A stretch of DNA of 64,000 bases from a bacterium (GCA_021812245.1 JAKAOK010000005.1:19662-83661), one strand, 5' to 3'; positions 1 to 7,347 are shown, numbered from the stretch's first letter. Translations and numbers: made by a program. Notes: generated by a model not told the origin, from the sequence alone.

Positions 1-561
1 CTGAAGGAACTTTGAGTATTTTTCGCGCCTTATTTCTTCCTTTTCGCTCAAACCAAGAAACATTGGATCTAAATCTATATCCATATCCCTGTCGGACTGC
101 TCTTTTACTTTGTCGCTGCTCATTCTTGTAATATAACTTGACCACCTATAATCCGACGGTTTTTCTACAATATTTGCCCGAACTGGATTTAATTCGATAT
201 AACGGCAACAGGCTAATAAATATTGGTCTCTTTGCACAGGGCTTGATTTATACCTGCTTTCCCACAATGTTCCGCTTCTGCCTTCTAATATATTAAAATA
301 ACGGGTGGTTCGTCCGGCAAGTGTTTTCATAAATACCCACAGATTTGAAACTTCATCTCCGGGCTGTAGAAGTAAATGAATATGATTAGTCATAAGGCAA
401 TAAGCAAATACTTTTATTTCAAATTTAATTTTTAATTCCTGTATATTTTTAAGATAATTATTAAAATCTTCGTCTTGCGCAAATATTACCTGCCTGTTAT
501 GTCCTCGTTGAACTATGTGGTGAGGGCAATTTGGCAGCAGGATTCTTTTAGTTCTCGGCAT
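1..561 (-). CDS. REP-associated tyrosine transposase (RAYT, Y1/HUH family), C-terminus beyond the window
   Basis: An open frame of 187 codons runs from an ATG at 559-561 to the first base of the window with no stop, so the gene is cut by the window edge. I translated it by hand. It begins MPRTKRILLPNCPHHIVQRG, has the metal-binding HUH pair at about residues 60-62 (TNHIHLLL), and then a run containing RYIELNPVRAN, a signature of REP-associated single-strand transposases of the IS200/IS605 superfamily (COG1943). Such enzymes cut single-stranded DNA at REP hairpins. No IS200-type ends are visible on the side seen here, but a cluster of CTGTCCCC repeats lies just beyond its start, which fits the RAYT/REP partnership. 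The family is clear; activity is unknown. Confidence 0.9.
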   Translation of the reverse strand, partial: MPRTKRILLPNCPHHIVQRGHNRQVIFAQDEDFNNYLKNIQELKIKFEIKVFAYCLMTNHIHLLLQPGDEVSNLWVFMKTLAGRTTRYFNILEGRSGTLWESRYKSSPVQRDQYLLACCRYIELNPVRANIVEKPSDYRWSSYITRMSSDKVKEQSDRDMDIDLDPMFLGLSEKEEIRREKYSKFLQ

Positions 562-724
562 ATTTAATTATTCCGTCAATTATTCCGCAAAATTATTATG
601 CTTTTGATTATTATTATTTAATTTAAATTTTTAATTCTAATTTTTTATTATTATAATAAACGAAAGTTAAAATATTATGATGGAAATGTTAAAGAAATGT
701 TAAATTTTTGTTGCAGAATGATTA

Positions 725-794
725 CAATGAACCGGCAAACGCAGGCGGGAGTAGAGGAATAAATAAGGAATAAATAAATCTGTCCCCTTTATTC
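725..794. repeat. Copy of the GCAAACGCAGGCGGGAG / CTGTCCCC repeat
   Basis: The 233-bp gap between the transposase and the first small gene is very AT-rich and ends in a repeat: a CGGCAAACGCAGGCGGGAG block, A/T-rich spacer with AATAAATAA, then AATCTGTCCCCTTTATT. The same arrangement recurs at about 2095-2155, 2270-2315, 2369-2413 and 2520-2575, and a decayed copy lies near 1350-1420. The CTGTCCCC end is half of the palindrome found complete at 5356 and 14680. Confidence 0.75.
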
Positions 795-1016
795 TTATAC
801 GGCTATCTTTTCTAAGGGTATATTTTCTATAGAGATGTTTGAAAGTTCGGCGGGATTAAGTTTTTCGCTTGCATCGAGAATCTCGATTCCAACTATATGT
901 CCTTTTTCATCAATATCTACCGTTACCCCTTTTTCCACATCCATCGAATCGACTATTTTTGCATCTCTAATTTTAATATATAGTGCATCCACATCTTTAC
1001 TGTACTCGATTTTCAT
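795..1016 (-). CDS. DUF2283 family small protein, putative antitoxin-like partner of the upstream DUF4258 gene
   Basis: A 73-residue protein of the DUF2283 type. It opens MKIEYSKDVDALYIKIRDA and continues with a DIDEKGHIVGIEILDAS segment, the typical short beta-rich pattern of the family. It follows the DUF4258 gene by 11 bp, with AGAGG as a plausible ribosome-binding site, so the two are probably co-transcribed. DUF4258 proteins have a RelE/BrnT-like look and DUF2283 is often their neighbour, so a toxin-antitoxin role is a reasonable inference but is not shown here. The same pair recurs at 1530-2008. Confidence 0.8.
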   Translation of the reverse strand: MKIEYSKDVDALYIKIRDAKIVDSMDVEKGVTVDIDEKGHIVGIEILDASEKLNPAELSNISIENIPLEKIAV

Positions 1017-1027
1017 AAAATTAACCT

Positions 1028-1267
1028 CTAAAAAGATTTAAAAGATTTTTTTCTAATAGTCACGGTTATAATCAAAATATTATCATTTTCTTCCTTAAAT
1101 GTGACCCTTATAAACCTATTGCCTATATATTTATAAGCATTTTTTCTGTCTTTAGCGTCAAATTCTATATAATCGGCTCGATTCACAACAGAACTAATCT
1201 CTTCTTCCGAGACATTCCTGTCTTTCATTCTTTTTCTTGCATGTCTGCAATAATTTATAGGTTTCAT
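1028..1267 (-). CDS. DUF4258 family small protein, putative toxin-like partner
   Basis: A 79-residue basic protein. It starts MKPINYCRHARKRMKDRNVS, matching the DUF4258 opening in which a histidine and an RM-x-R-x-(I/V)-(S/T) helix precede a beta-sheet ending in (I/V)-(I/L)-T-V-(T/Y). An AAAGGA ribosome-binding site lies just before the ATG. It is the first gene of a two-gene unit with the DUF2283 gene downstream. Function is unproven. The small size, charge, pairing and tandem duplication suggest a toxin-antitoxin-like unit. Confidence 0.8.
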   Translation of the reverse strand: MKPINYCRHARKRMKDRNVSEEEISSVVNRADYIEFDAKDRKNAYKYIGNRFIRVTFKEENDNILIITVTIRKKSFKSF

Positions 1268-1349
1268 TCGTCCTTTTTATAATTTAACATAAAAAATATT
1301 ATCCGTCTATTTATTTTTTCACTAAAAAAATAAAATAATTAAGCTAATC

Positions 1350-1420
1350 TAAAGTTAAGTTGGCATAATTGGAAATTACGGCAAATGCAGGCGGAAGTAG
1401 GATACGGAGGCAGACGATTT
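1350..1420. repeat. Decayed copy of the GCAAACGCAGGCGGGAG repeat
   Basis: The 262-bp gap between the two DUF pairs holds a degenerate repeat copy: AGTTAAGTTGGCATAATTGG, then ACGGCAAATGCAGGCGGAAG. The CTGTCCCC end is missing. The rest of the gap is A/T-rich with a small AAAAGCATTGCTTTTA hairpin near 1455 and no [14 protein letters not shown]. Confidence 0.55.
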
Positions 1421-1529
1421 TAAAAATATGCGGGTAGGGGTTGTGAAAGTATAAAAGCATTGCTTTTATGGCTTTTAAGTCTGCCGGAGTGAAATAAATC
1501 AGATACCTTTACTTCTATTCTGATCTCGC

Positions 1530-1742
1530 TTATGCCGTCTTTTCAATTTCGTATTGCAAAGGGAAAAGCTTGTCGAGAGCAACATGCTTTGACGCATCTA
1601 TTATCTCTATTCCGACAATTTTATCATGTTCGCCTATATCTAAAACCACGTCTTCGGAAACCCGCCTATTAATCAAATCTTGTTTTATCTCGTCTAACCT
1701 GATATATAAAAGGTCGGTTTTATCGCTGTAAAAAATATTCAT
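1530..1742 (-). CDS. Second DUF2283 family protein
   Basis: I place the start at the ATG at 1742 (MNIFYSDKTDLLYIRLDEIK), giving 70 residues. It has a GGGAG ribosome-binding site and a 4-bp ATGA overlap with the stop of the preceding gene, the usual sign of translational coupling. A start at 1757 in the same frame would add five residues. The protein shows the DUF2283 core (VVLDIGEHDKIVGIEIIDAS) and is a diverged paralogue of the gene at 795-1016. Likely partner of the DUF4258 gene at 1739-2008; role not established. Confidence 0.8.
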   Translation of the reverse strand: MNIFYSDKTDLLYIRLDEIKQDLINRRVSEDVVLDIGEHDKIVGIEIIDASKHVALDKLFPLQYEIEKTA

Positions 1743-2008
1743 AAAATATTCTCCCATTTGCCGTAAAAAACATATACTGTTACGGTAATTATTTTTTCTT
1801 TTTCGATAATAAAAAATACTTCTATTCTTTTCTGCTCATAGAAATTGTTAAGGCGCTTTTTCTTAAATTCGTAAACCTTAGCTTTCCCGATTCGCCCGTA
1901 TTTTGCCTCAATCGAAAAACCGCTCAGTATGACGTCTTTAATCTCAATCTCGTTAGCTCCTCTTTCTTGCGCCCGCTCCAGCGTGTGCCGGTCTATTTGT
2001 ATTTCCAT
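1739..2008 (-). CDS. Second DUF4258 family protein
   Basis: An 89-residue protein with the DUF4258 pattern: HTLERAQERGANEIEIKDVI near the N-terminus, then beta strands ending with IEKEKIITVTVYVFY. It overlaps the downstream DUF2283 gene by 4 bp. It is clearly different in sequence from the DUF4258 gene at 1028-1267, so the two pairs are either an old duplication or separate acquisitions. It is probably the effector half of a small two-gene module, an inference from family context only. Confidence 0.8.
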   Translation of the reverse strand: MEIQIDRHTLERAQERGANEIEIKDVILSGFSIEAKYGRIGKAKVYEFKKKRLNNFYEQKRIEVFFIIEKEKIITVTVYVFYGKWENIL

Positions 2009-2155
2009 ATGTTTTACTTATACTATAAATGAATTTATAAAAATAATCAAGTTGACGCAACGGAAAATTCTAAAAATAAAAATAAGGGAAAGGGAATAAA
2101 ATACGGCAAACGCAGGGCGGGAGTGGGGAAATAAATAAATCTGTCCCCTTTATTT

Positions 2156-2200
2156 CCCTCCCCTTTATTTCCCTCCCCTTTATTTCCCTCCCCTTTATTT
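2156..2200. repeat. 15-bp tandem repeat, three units
   Basis: Three exact copies of CCCTCCCCTTTATTT follow directly after a CTGTCCCCTTTATTT repeat end at 2141-2155. The unit looks like local amplification of the CCCCTTTATTT end itself. This lies in the roughly 650-bp gene-free stretch from 2009 to 2655, which holds only repeats. Confidence 0.85.
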
Positions 2201-2216
2201 CCTTTATTAAATAATC

Positions 2217-2413
2217 AAGTTAACATAATGGAATTTTATGGCGGCGGGGAATAAAAACCTGCTGCGCAGATTCAAGCGGGAGTGGGGAAATAAATAAATC
2301 TGTCCCCTTTATTTTAAGTTAACATAATGGAATTTTATGGCGGCGGGGAATAAAAACCTGCTGCGCAGATTCAAGCGGGAGTGGGGAAATAAATAAATCT
2401 GTCCCCTTTATTT
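2217..2413. repeat. 99-bp direct duplication of a CTGTCCCC repeat unit
   Basis: A unit beginning AAGTTAACATAATGG, passing through CCTGCTGCGCAGATTCAAG and ending AATCTGTCCCCTTTATTT, occurs twice head to tail with a period of 99 bp (starts at 2217 and 2316). The two copies look identical over their length, so the duplication is recent. Each contains a small hairpin, CTGCGCAG. Confidence 0.85.
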
Positions 2414-2489
2414 CCCTCCCCTTTATTTCCTTTATTAGTCCCCTTTATTTAATAACATAAATTTTAAAGATATGAAAAACAGAAAATAA

Positions 2490-2575
2490 ATCAAGTTGAC
2501 ATAACGGCAAATTATGAGAAAATACGGCAAACGCAGGTGGGAGTAAGGAAATAAATAAATCTGTCCCCTTTATTA
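2490..2575. repeat. Further copy of the GCAAACGCAGG / CTGTCCCC repeat
   Basis: Begins near ATCAAGTTGACATAACGG, passes through ACGGCAAACGCAGGTGGGAG and ends AATCTGTCCCCTTTATT. It is the last of the cluster before the cytochrome gene terminator. Nothing in this gap reads as a gene. Confidence 0.7.
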
Positions 2576-2584
2576 AGAAAGAAA

Positions 2585-2616
2585 AAAGCGGAAAGGCTGG
2601 AAAGCCTTTCCGCTTT
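2585..2616 (-). terminator. Intrinsic terminator of the Cyc2-like gene
   Basis: Perfect 14-bp arms AAAGCGGAAAGGCT / AGCCTTTCCGCTTT enclose a 4-nt loop. Read on the minus strand the hairpin is followed by a T-rich run, about 40 bp downstream of the stop of the 2656-4053 gene. Confidence 0.85.
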
Positions 2617-2655
2617 AGTTTTTTTAGTTTTTATTATAATACTGCGTTAGCAGGA

Positions 2656-4053
2656 TTAGAACGCGAAGTCAAGACCTGTGCCGAGCAAATTGGCTTCTGT
2701 TTTATTTGTAATTGTATAACCAAGATAAAGATGCGCATTATAGGCTAAATTAATAGTGGCCTGAAGGGCAAGGGCGTCTTTTATGCCTTCGTCACAAACA
2801 CCAGTCGGTTCATTGCTGTAAGCACTGCCGTATAAACCAGAATTTGGACAAGCAGATGTTCCATTGACGGATTCTTGCAAGTTTTTATGTGTCCAAGAAT
2901 ACGTTGCATAATCAGCCGAAAGCATAATTCCATTATTCATTATAGGTAATATATAACGCCCATAAACTTCAAAAGTGCTATATCCATTGCTTGAATTAGT
3001 ATTGCCGACAACGCTGCCGTTTAAATAAATATTGGTTGATGCTAACGACGGATTCCCATACGGATGATTGTCGCTCTGGACCATATAGGTCAAGCCAAGC
3101 TCGTAAACGTCGTTTGCAAGGTCAACATCGACGCCGTTAATCGTAACGCGGTTGGTCCACGACGCCGCTCCACCTATAGGTTCTGCAACGGTCGCGCCGT
3201 AGTAACCCAATTCTAACTGACCCATCGGAATCGGTGCATATTCTTTTAACTGGTAGGAATATTCCATTGCATTTGAAACTTGAGAGTTAAGAGGTGCAGC
3301 CTCTCCTACAGTGGTGCCTGCATCATTCGTAACCGATACTTTATACCATAAATGATAACCCGGCGTTCCGTAAAGAGCAAAACCGGCGTTTCTCGCATGG
3401 ATCAAAGCGCCTTTTTCGCCGTCTACGCCGACGTTCAAATACTGTCCGTTTGCTACTGGACCCGAAGGAAGATAGAAGGGTGCCTGCCTGTAGAAATACG
3501 GGCTTGCGGTTGTTACCTGACCTAATTTTAAGTTAAACAGATGAGGAGCTACTCCTAATCCGCTGCCAAGACCGTTGATTGATGCGAATATCTGTTTGCC
3601 GGTAAGACTTTGGCCTGCGTTAAATTTGTAATGCACATAGAAAGAAATTGAATCTGCAAGCGGGGTGTAAAGCTTAAATGCGCCCGCATCGACGATATCG
3701 GCAGATGCTCCAAACGCATCTGTTGATGCGATTACATTTTCATTAGTCGTGTGTTGATAGCTGATAATCGGCTCCACCATTACCGGAATCGGCCATGGGT
3801 TCGGAAGGCTTAAGCCTTCGGTAATCTGCGTTGCGTCCGCAGGGGTTCCGTTTGTGCCCGGAAGCCTGAAGCCGTTTCTCCAGAACGCTCTTCCGAACGG
3901 GTTAAGGTTTGGGAAAACCGTGTGGCAAACTGCGCATGAAAAATGATACTTTTGTGCAAAGCTCGGGATTGCGTTTGCTTTTTTCGGCACTAATGCGAAC
4001 GAAAGCGCCAAAACAAACAAGGCAACCATAGTTACCGCTAATTTTCTTTTCAT
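2656..4053 (-). CDS. Cyc2-like monoheme cytochrome-porin fusion, outer membrane
   Basis: A 465-residue protein with a Sec signal peptide (residues 1-28, cleavage after ANA), one CxxCH haem motif at residues 40-44 (CAVCH), and then a PNLNPFGRAFWRNGF segment. This matches the N-terminal signature of Cyc2 cytochrome-porins (FA-x-C-x-x-C-H...P-x-L-x-x-FGR-x-F). The remaining 400 or so residues are rich in alternating aromatic and polar residues and end in phenylalanine, as outer-membrane beta-barrels do. Characterised Cyc2 proteins of similar length accept electrons from Fe(II) at the cell surface. Related monoheme barrels of unknown role exist, so iron oxidation is an inference. It has its own promoter and terminator and so is a single-gene unit. 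A small cytochrome gene lies upstream. Confidence 0.75.
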   Translation of the reverse strand: MKRKLAVTMVALFVLALSFALVPKKANAIPSFAQKYHFSCAVCHTVFPNLNPFGRAFWRNGFRLPGTNGTPADATQITEGLSLPNPWPIPVMVEPIISYQHTTNENVIASTDAFGASADIVDAGAFKLYTPLADSISFYVHYKFNAGQSLTGKQIFASINGLGSGLGVAPHLFNLKLGQVTTASPYFYRQAPFYLPSGPVANGQYLNVGVDGEKGALIHARNAGFALYGTPGYHLWYKVSVTNDAGTTVGEAAPLNSQVSNAMEYSYQLKEYAPIPMGQLELGYYGATVAEPIGGAASWTNRVTINGVDVDLANDVYELGLTYMVQSDNHPYGNPSLASTNIYLNGSVVGNTNSSNGYSTFEVYGRYILPIMNNGIMLSADYATYSWTHKNLQESVNGTSACPNSGLYGSAYSNEPTGVCDEGIKDALALQATINLAYNAHLYLGYTITNKTEANLLGTGLDFAF

Positions 4054-4188
4054 AACTTTCCTCTCTATTAAAGTTAAAGTTAAAGTTAAAAATTAAATTA
4101 AATTAAATTTAGAACTTGATTTTCTACTGCAATTTTTTAATCTTTCTCAGTCTTTCTCCTCCGCCACCTCCTTAAAAGATTTTATATA

Positions 4189-4206
4189 TAGATATTTATA
4201 TATCTA
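4189..4206. promoter_or_regulatory. AT-rich inverted repeat overlapping the -10 of the cytochrome promoter
   Basis: Arms TAGATAT / ATATCTA separated by 4 nt overlap the -10 hexamer of the cytochrome gene promoter. The position suits a repressor or activator site, but the arms are short and AT-rich, so chance is possible. Confidence 0.4.
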
Positions 4207-4223
4207 AAATTACCGTTTGTCAA
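4195..4223 (-). promoter_or_regulatory. Sigma-70 type promoter of the Cyc2-like gene
   Basis: On the minus strand TTGACA (4223-4218) and TATAAA (4200-4195) are separated by 17 bp, near consensus. Transcription would begin near 4188 and give a leader of about 135 nt, with GAGAGG just ahead of the ATG. The leader contains short A/T tandem repeats (GTTAAA and AAATT units, 4064-4106). This is the best-matching promoter I found in the window, which suggests strong expression. Confidence 0.7.
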
Positions 4224-4344
4224 ACTTTTTGTTTGAACCGATAATCATAATATATATCGTCCGCCTAAGCTAATACTTTAACATTGATTTAATTATAATA
4301 CCTATATTTTATATGTCAAGACCTTTTTTGACTTTTTTTACCCT

Positions 4345-4734
4345 TTATTTTAACGAGTCAAGATAAGACGCAAGCTCGAAAAGTTCTTTTTTAGAAAGCA
4401 TTTTGTGGTCGGGCATAATAGCCATATAAGACTTTCCGTCTATTTTTACGGTAGAGCCGGGTTTAAAATTCTTGGACGGCGTAGCTATCTGAACTTCAAG
4501 CCATTTAATAGAATGTTTTAATGCGGCTTCTTTTGAAAGATTCGGCCCTACGCTTCCGCCTTTTTTACCTATTTTATGGCAGGCAAAACAGTCTATACCT
4601 TTTTTGTTGGAATGGATAAGCTGTTTGCCGAGCTGGGCAGCGGATAACTTGACGGGGGCGTTAAGAGCATGAACCGCTATGTAGCCGAGAACAATAACGA
4701 TAACTATAAATATTACGGTTAGACCTTTTTTCAT
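4345..4734 (-). CDS. Small monoheme c-type cytochrome, membrane-anchored or exported
   Basis: A 129-residue protein with a hydrophobic N-terminal segment (about residues 5-24) that may be an uncleaved anchor or a signal peptide. It has one haem motif, CFACH (residues 49-53), then GPNL, and a C-terminal MAIMPDHKMLSKKEL segment whose methionine (about 107) is the likely sixth ligand. This is the layout of class I cytochrome c. It sits upstream of the Cyc2-like gene on the same strand with about 290 bp between them, so it could carry electrons in the periplasm from that protein. That link is inference from proximity. Confidence 0.8.
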   Translation of the reverse strand: MKKGLTVIFIVIVIVLGYIAVHALNAPVKLSAAQLGKQLIHSNKKGIDCFACHKIGKKGGSVGPNLSKEAALKHSIKWLEVQIATPSKNFKPGSTVKIDGKSYMAIMPDHKMLSKKELFELASYLDSLK

Positions 4735-4776
4735 AAAACCCCTCTTAAAAGATGTTGAATTAAAAATTTATTAAAC

Positions 4777-4806
4777 AGATTGTTTCGCTAACGCTCGCAA
4801 TGACGA
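4777..4806. repeat. Fragment of the CATTGCGAGCG / CGCTCGCAATGAC repeat
   Basis: GATTGTTTCGCTAACGCTCGCAATGAC between apt and the small cytochrome matches one arm of the long palindrome at 12478-12537 and the copies near 23359, 38367 and 52100. Confidence 0.6.
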
Positions 4807-4812
4807 CATAAG

Positions 4813-5331
4813 TTAATAATCGAATTTCATTAAAGCGTTTACCGTATGAGGTTTGAGTTTGTCCGCCCCGTTTAGAAACGAAAGCTCCGCGAGAAACGCC
4901 GTATCTACGACTTCCGCACCGAAACTTTCGACCAGTCCTAGCGTCGCGAGAGCCGTTCCTCCGGTCGCAAGGACGTCGTCTGCGATAATAACCCTGTCGC
5001 CCGCCTTTAACGCATCTTTATGAATTTCCAGCGTTGCGCTTCCGTATTCGAGGTCGTAGCTTAAAGAGGAACATTCGTAAGGAAGCTTGCCGGGTTTTCT
5101 GACCATTATGACGCCTGCGCCGAGCCTGTATGCAACCGGAGCGCCGACGACGAAGCCTCTTGCTTCTATGCAGACGACGTAATCGATTTTTTTGGAACTA
5201 TAAGAATCCGTCAACGAATCTACTGCATAGGCAAACGCCTTTGCATCTGCAAGAAGCGGCGTAATATCTTTAAAGTTAATTCCTTTTTTGGGGAAATCGG
5301 GGATTTCCCTGATAAATTGTTTTAAGTCCAT
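4813..5331 (-). CDS. apt: Adenine phosphoribosyltransferase
   Basis: A 172-residue protein converting adenine and PRPP to AMP in purine salvage (cytoplasm). It opens with IPDFPKKGINFKDITPLL, the family's N-terminal signature, and carries the PRPP-binding loop VIIADDVLATGGTA (about residues 114-127). Length is normal for the family. The stop is separated from the cytochrome gene by a repeat fragment, and a 12-bp-arm palindrome follows upstream, so it probably forms a unit by itself. Purine synthesis genes purH, purD and purE lie at the other end of the window. Confidence 0.97.
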   Translation of the reverse strand: MDLKQFIREIPDFPKKGINFKDITPLLADAKAFAYAVDSLTDSYSSKKIDYVVCIEARGFVVGAPVAYRLGAGVIMVRKPGKLPYECSSLSYDLEYGSATLEIHKDALKAGDRVIIADDVLATGGTALATLGLVESFGAEVVDTAFLAELSFLNGADKLKPHTVNALMKFDY

Positions 5332-5355
5332 TTATAAAGCTCCGATATTCTTAAG

Positions 5356-5380
5356 GGGAACAGATTTGAAATCTGTTCCC
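5356..5380. repeat. CTGTTCCC palindrome (REP-like)
   Basis: Arms GGGAACAGATTT / AAATCTGTTCCC with a single central base lie between apt and the glycosyltransferase gene. It is a near copy of the element at 14680-14704 and of those inside the next two genes. Confidence 0.85.
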
Positions 5381-5452
5381 GGTCAAGAATAATTATATAT
5401 TTCCGAAAGCTAATTGTCAATACCGGAAAGCTGAATTTTTTTCATAAATCGG

Positions 5453-7342
5453 TCAATACATCCTGTAATTGCCGAAGCGACGTTCGGCGGCGGAAGCGTT
5501 AAAATCTTTCATCAGATACAGATAATACGTTCTTACCGGTTTAAATTTAACGTAAATATCGAGCCTGCCTATTTTTTTTACCGATTTAAAAAACGGCGCA
5601 TATTTTTGGACGGGATTCAGCATATATTTGTTATCCATAACAAACAGGGCATTTTCTCCGTTTATTTTGTTCAGGTTCTGCCGGAGGTCGTACTGGTTTA
5701 AAAAACCGGATATATTATAAATATTTACGGCAGGCTTGTATCCGCCGTAATAGACGAGTTCGTCGGCAATGGCATAGTGGTGCGTAAGGATAAAGAGCGG
5801 ACGGTAAGCCGCCTTATAGCCTTTATAAACGATTCCTATATACTTTGCGCCGTGCCGCCAACCGAAAAGGTCGTTCGTTATGTCGGCGGTGGAAGGTTTG
5901 CCCGGAATATGCGGGATGAGCGAAAACACCCCGCCCTTTCTAAGCCGCTTTTCTTTGTCGATATAACGTATTATTTTACCTACCGGTATGGAATTATAAT
6001 AAATCTGGTTATATACGACAAGGGACAAAAAGAAACCGGAAAAGAGGGCGAAATAGACGTAATATTTGAGGAAAAAGAAAAAGGGGACAGATTTATTTAT
6101 TCCCAAGTTGCTGCTTGACTTTGCCGAACTGTTCGTTTGAGAATAAAAAATATCTGTCCCCTTTTTCTTTTCTTGTTTCCGCGTAAACAGGTCGGCGGAA
6201 TAACCCATAACTGGAAATACGGCGAGATAACCTATGTCCGGCCAGTGGACGAGAATTCTGTGGGAATAGCCGTTTATAACGAAAAATAATAGAATAGGAA
6301 TAGACAAACAGACGGAAAACAGCAAAGATTCACGGACGCCGCCGGTGGAAAAGGGGACGGATTTTAAATCTGTCCCCTTTTCTTCTTTGTCGAACCGCCC
6401 CGTCGGCCGAAGGCCGACACCCCTCCTTTTAAGTAGGGGAGCTATATAGAAAAAAACTCCTATTAAAAATATATATATAAACGGCGTAATAACCAGAACC
6501 TGTCCGAACCAGCCGGCGGCCAAAAGGGGAAAACCCGGCTTGGGGTGCGAAAAACCGTGCGAAAGCTGAAACTTAAACGATATAAAATTATGCGTAAAAT
6601 TCCAGTATATTACCGGCGAAAAAACAAGAAGCGCTACGGCAAGAGCCATATAAGGATAAAATGTTTTTAAAAAACGTCTGTTTCGTCCGGAAACAAGCAG
6701 ATACAGAAGAACGGCGGGCGGGATGAGCGCGGCGGTGTATTTGCTTAAAAACGCAAAGCCGAGGGAGATACCGGCGAGGAGCCAGTAAGAAGAAAAAAAA
6801 GAAAAAAAGGGGACAGATTTATTTTTTGCTTTGCAAAAAAAAAGATCTGTCCCCTTTTTTTCTTTCATCGTCTTATTCCCCTCTGCCGCTTTATAAAAAA
6901 ATATAAAAAAACAGAGAGTAAAAAACAACAGGGGGGCATCGGGAAGCGCCATAACGGAAAGAATCATTCCAAAAATAACGGCGGACAGAAAAAATAAAAA
7001 CGAGAAAAAAGCCGCCCGTTTGTTTTTAAATAAAATATAAGAAAGGTAATATACTAAAAATCCGTCTAAGAAAGAAAAGATAACTGCGCCGAGCCTGACC
7101 GAAAGCTGGCTTTTGCCGAAAATACCGTCAAAAACGTATATAATCCAGCCGATAAGAGGGGCGTCGTCGAGATAGCCTAAAGACGGTTTCAACGACCATA
7201 CATAATAATGCGCTTCGTCGTTGCCGAGGTTAAGAGTGGAAGCAAGATGAATATGGATGATAAGCGCAACCAGAGAAATGAGAATTAAATAAATCTCATA
7301 TTGAAATTTACCGATATACAAACTCAATTTTTGCCTGCTCAA
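5453..7342 (-). CDS. GT39-family (PMT/ArnT-like) membrane glycosyltransferase with three in-frame repeat insertions
   Basis: A 629-residue multi-pass membrane protein. The N-terminus contains GNDEAHYYVWSL and a nearby DDAPLIGW, the acidic-loop pattern of GT39 enzymes that transfer sugars from polyprenyl-phosphate carriers at the outer face of the inner membrane. Acceptor and sugar cannot be told. Three palindromic repeats are translated in frame, at roughly residues 158-186, 302-333 and 392-422; each gives a KGTD...SVPF peptide flanked by normal membrane sequence, so the core protein is shorter than 629. It starts 5 bp after the kinase-fusion gene stop and is probably in that operon. The insertions probably fall in loops between membrane segments; whether the enzyme works is unknown. 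Confidence 0.8.
   Translation of the reverse strand: MSRQKLSLYIGKFQYEIYLILISLVALIIHIHLASTLNLGNDEAHYYVWSLKPSLGYLDDAPLIGWIIYVFDGIFGKSQLSVRLGAVIFSFLDGFLVYYLSYILFKNKRAAFFSFLFFLSAVIFGMILSVMALPDAPLLFFTLCFFIFFYKAAEGNKTMKEKKGTDLFFCKAKNKSVPFFSFFSSYWLLAGISLGFAFLSKYTAALIPPAVLLYLLVSGRNRRFLKTFYPYMALAVALLVFSPVIYWNFTHNFISFKFQLSHGFSHPKPGFPLLAAGWFGQVLVITPFIYIFLIGVFFYIAPLLKRRGVGLRPTGRFDKEEKGTDLKSVPFSTGGVRESLLFSVCLSIPILLFFVINGYSHRILVHWPDIGYLAVFPVMGYSADLFTRKQEKKKGTDIFYSQTNSSAKSSSNLGINKSVPFFFFLKYYVYFALFSGFFLSLVVYNQIYYNSIPVGKIIRYIDKEKRLRKGGVFSLIPHIPGKPSTADITNDLFGWRHGAKYIGIVYKGYKAAYRPLFILTHHYAIADELVYYGGYKPAVNIYNISGFLNQYDLRQNLNKINGENALFVMDNKYMLNPVQKYAPFFKSVKKIGRLDIYVKFKPVRTYYLYLMKDFNASAAERRFGNYRMY
6077..6167. repeat. 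CTGTCCCC palindrome inside the GT39 gene (copy 1)
   Basis: Arms GAAAAAGGGGACAGAT... and ...ATCTGTCCCCTTTTTC with about 40 bp between them. It is read in frame as a KGTD...SVPF peptide at about residues 392-422 of the glycosyltransferase. Confidence 0.85.
6347..6383. repeat. CTGTCCCC palindrome inside the GT39 gene (copy 2)
   Basis: A near-perfect palindrome with arms GAAAAGGGGACGGATTT and the complement with one mismatch. It lies directly beside a second kind of repeat at 6391-6440, and both are read in frame. Confidence 0.85.
6391..6440. repeat. Two-hairpin TAAC-type repeat inside the GT39 gene
   Basis: AACCGCCCCGTC, a GGCCGAAGGCC hairpin, then CCCCTCCTTTTAAGTAGGGG. It has the same plan as the intergenic element at 20024-20077 and, on the opposite strand, 61053-61155. 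It is translated as a KRRGVGLRPTGRF peptide. Confidence 0.75.
6791..6862. repeat. CTGTCCCC palindrome inside the GT39 gene (copy 3)
   Basis: Arms AAAAAAAGGGGACAGAT and ATCTGTCCCCTTTTTTT separated by about 30 bp. It is read in frame at about residues 158-186. Confidence 0.85.
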
Positions 7343-7347
7343 ATTTA

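Noticed and set aside
2156..2200. CRISPR array
   Set aside because: Units are 15 bp with no spacers; it is a plain tandem repeat.
4149..4175. Small copy of the TAAC-type repeat in the leader of the Cyc2-like gene
   Set aside because: Only CACCTCCTTAAAA is shared, which could be chance or a ribosome-binding-like stretch.
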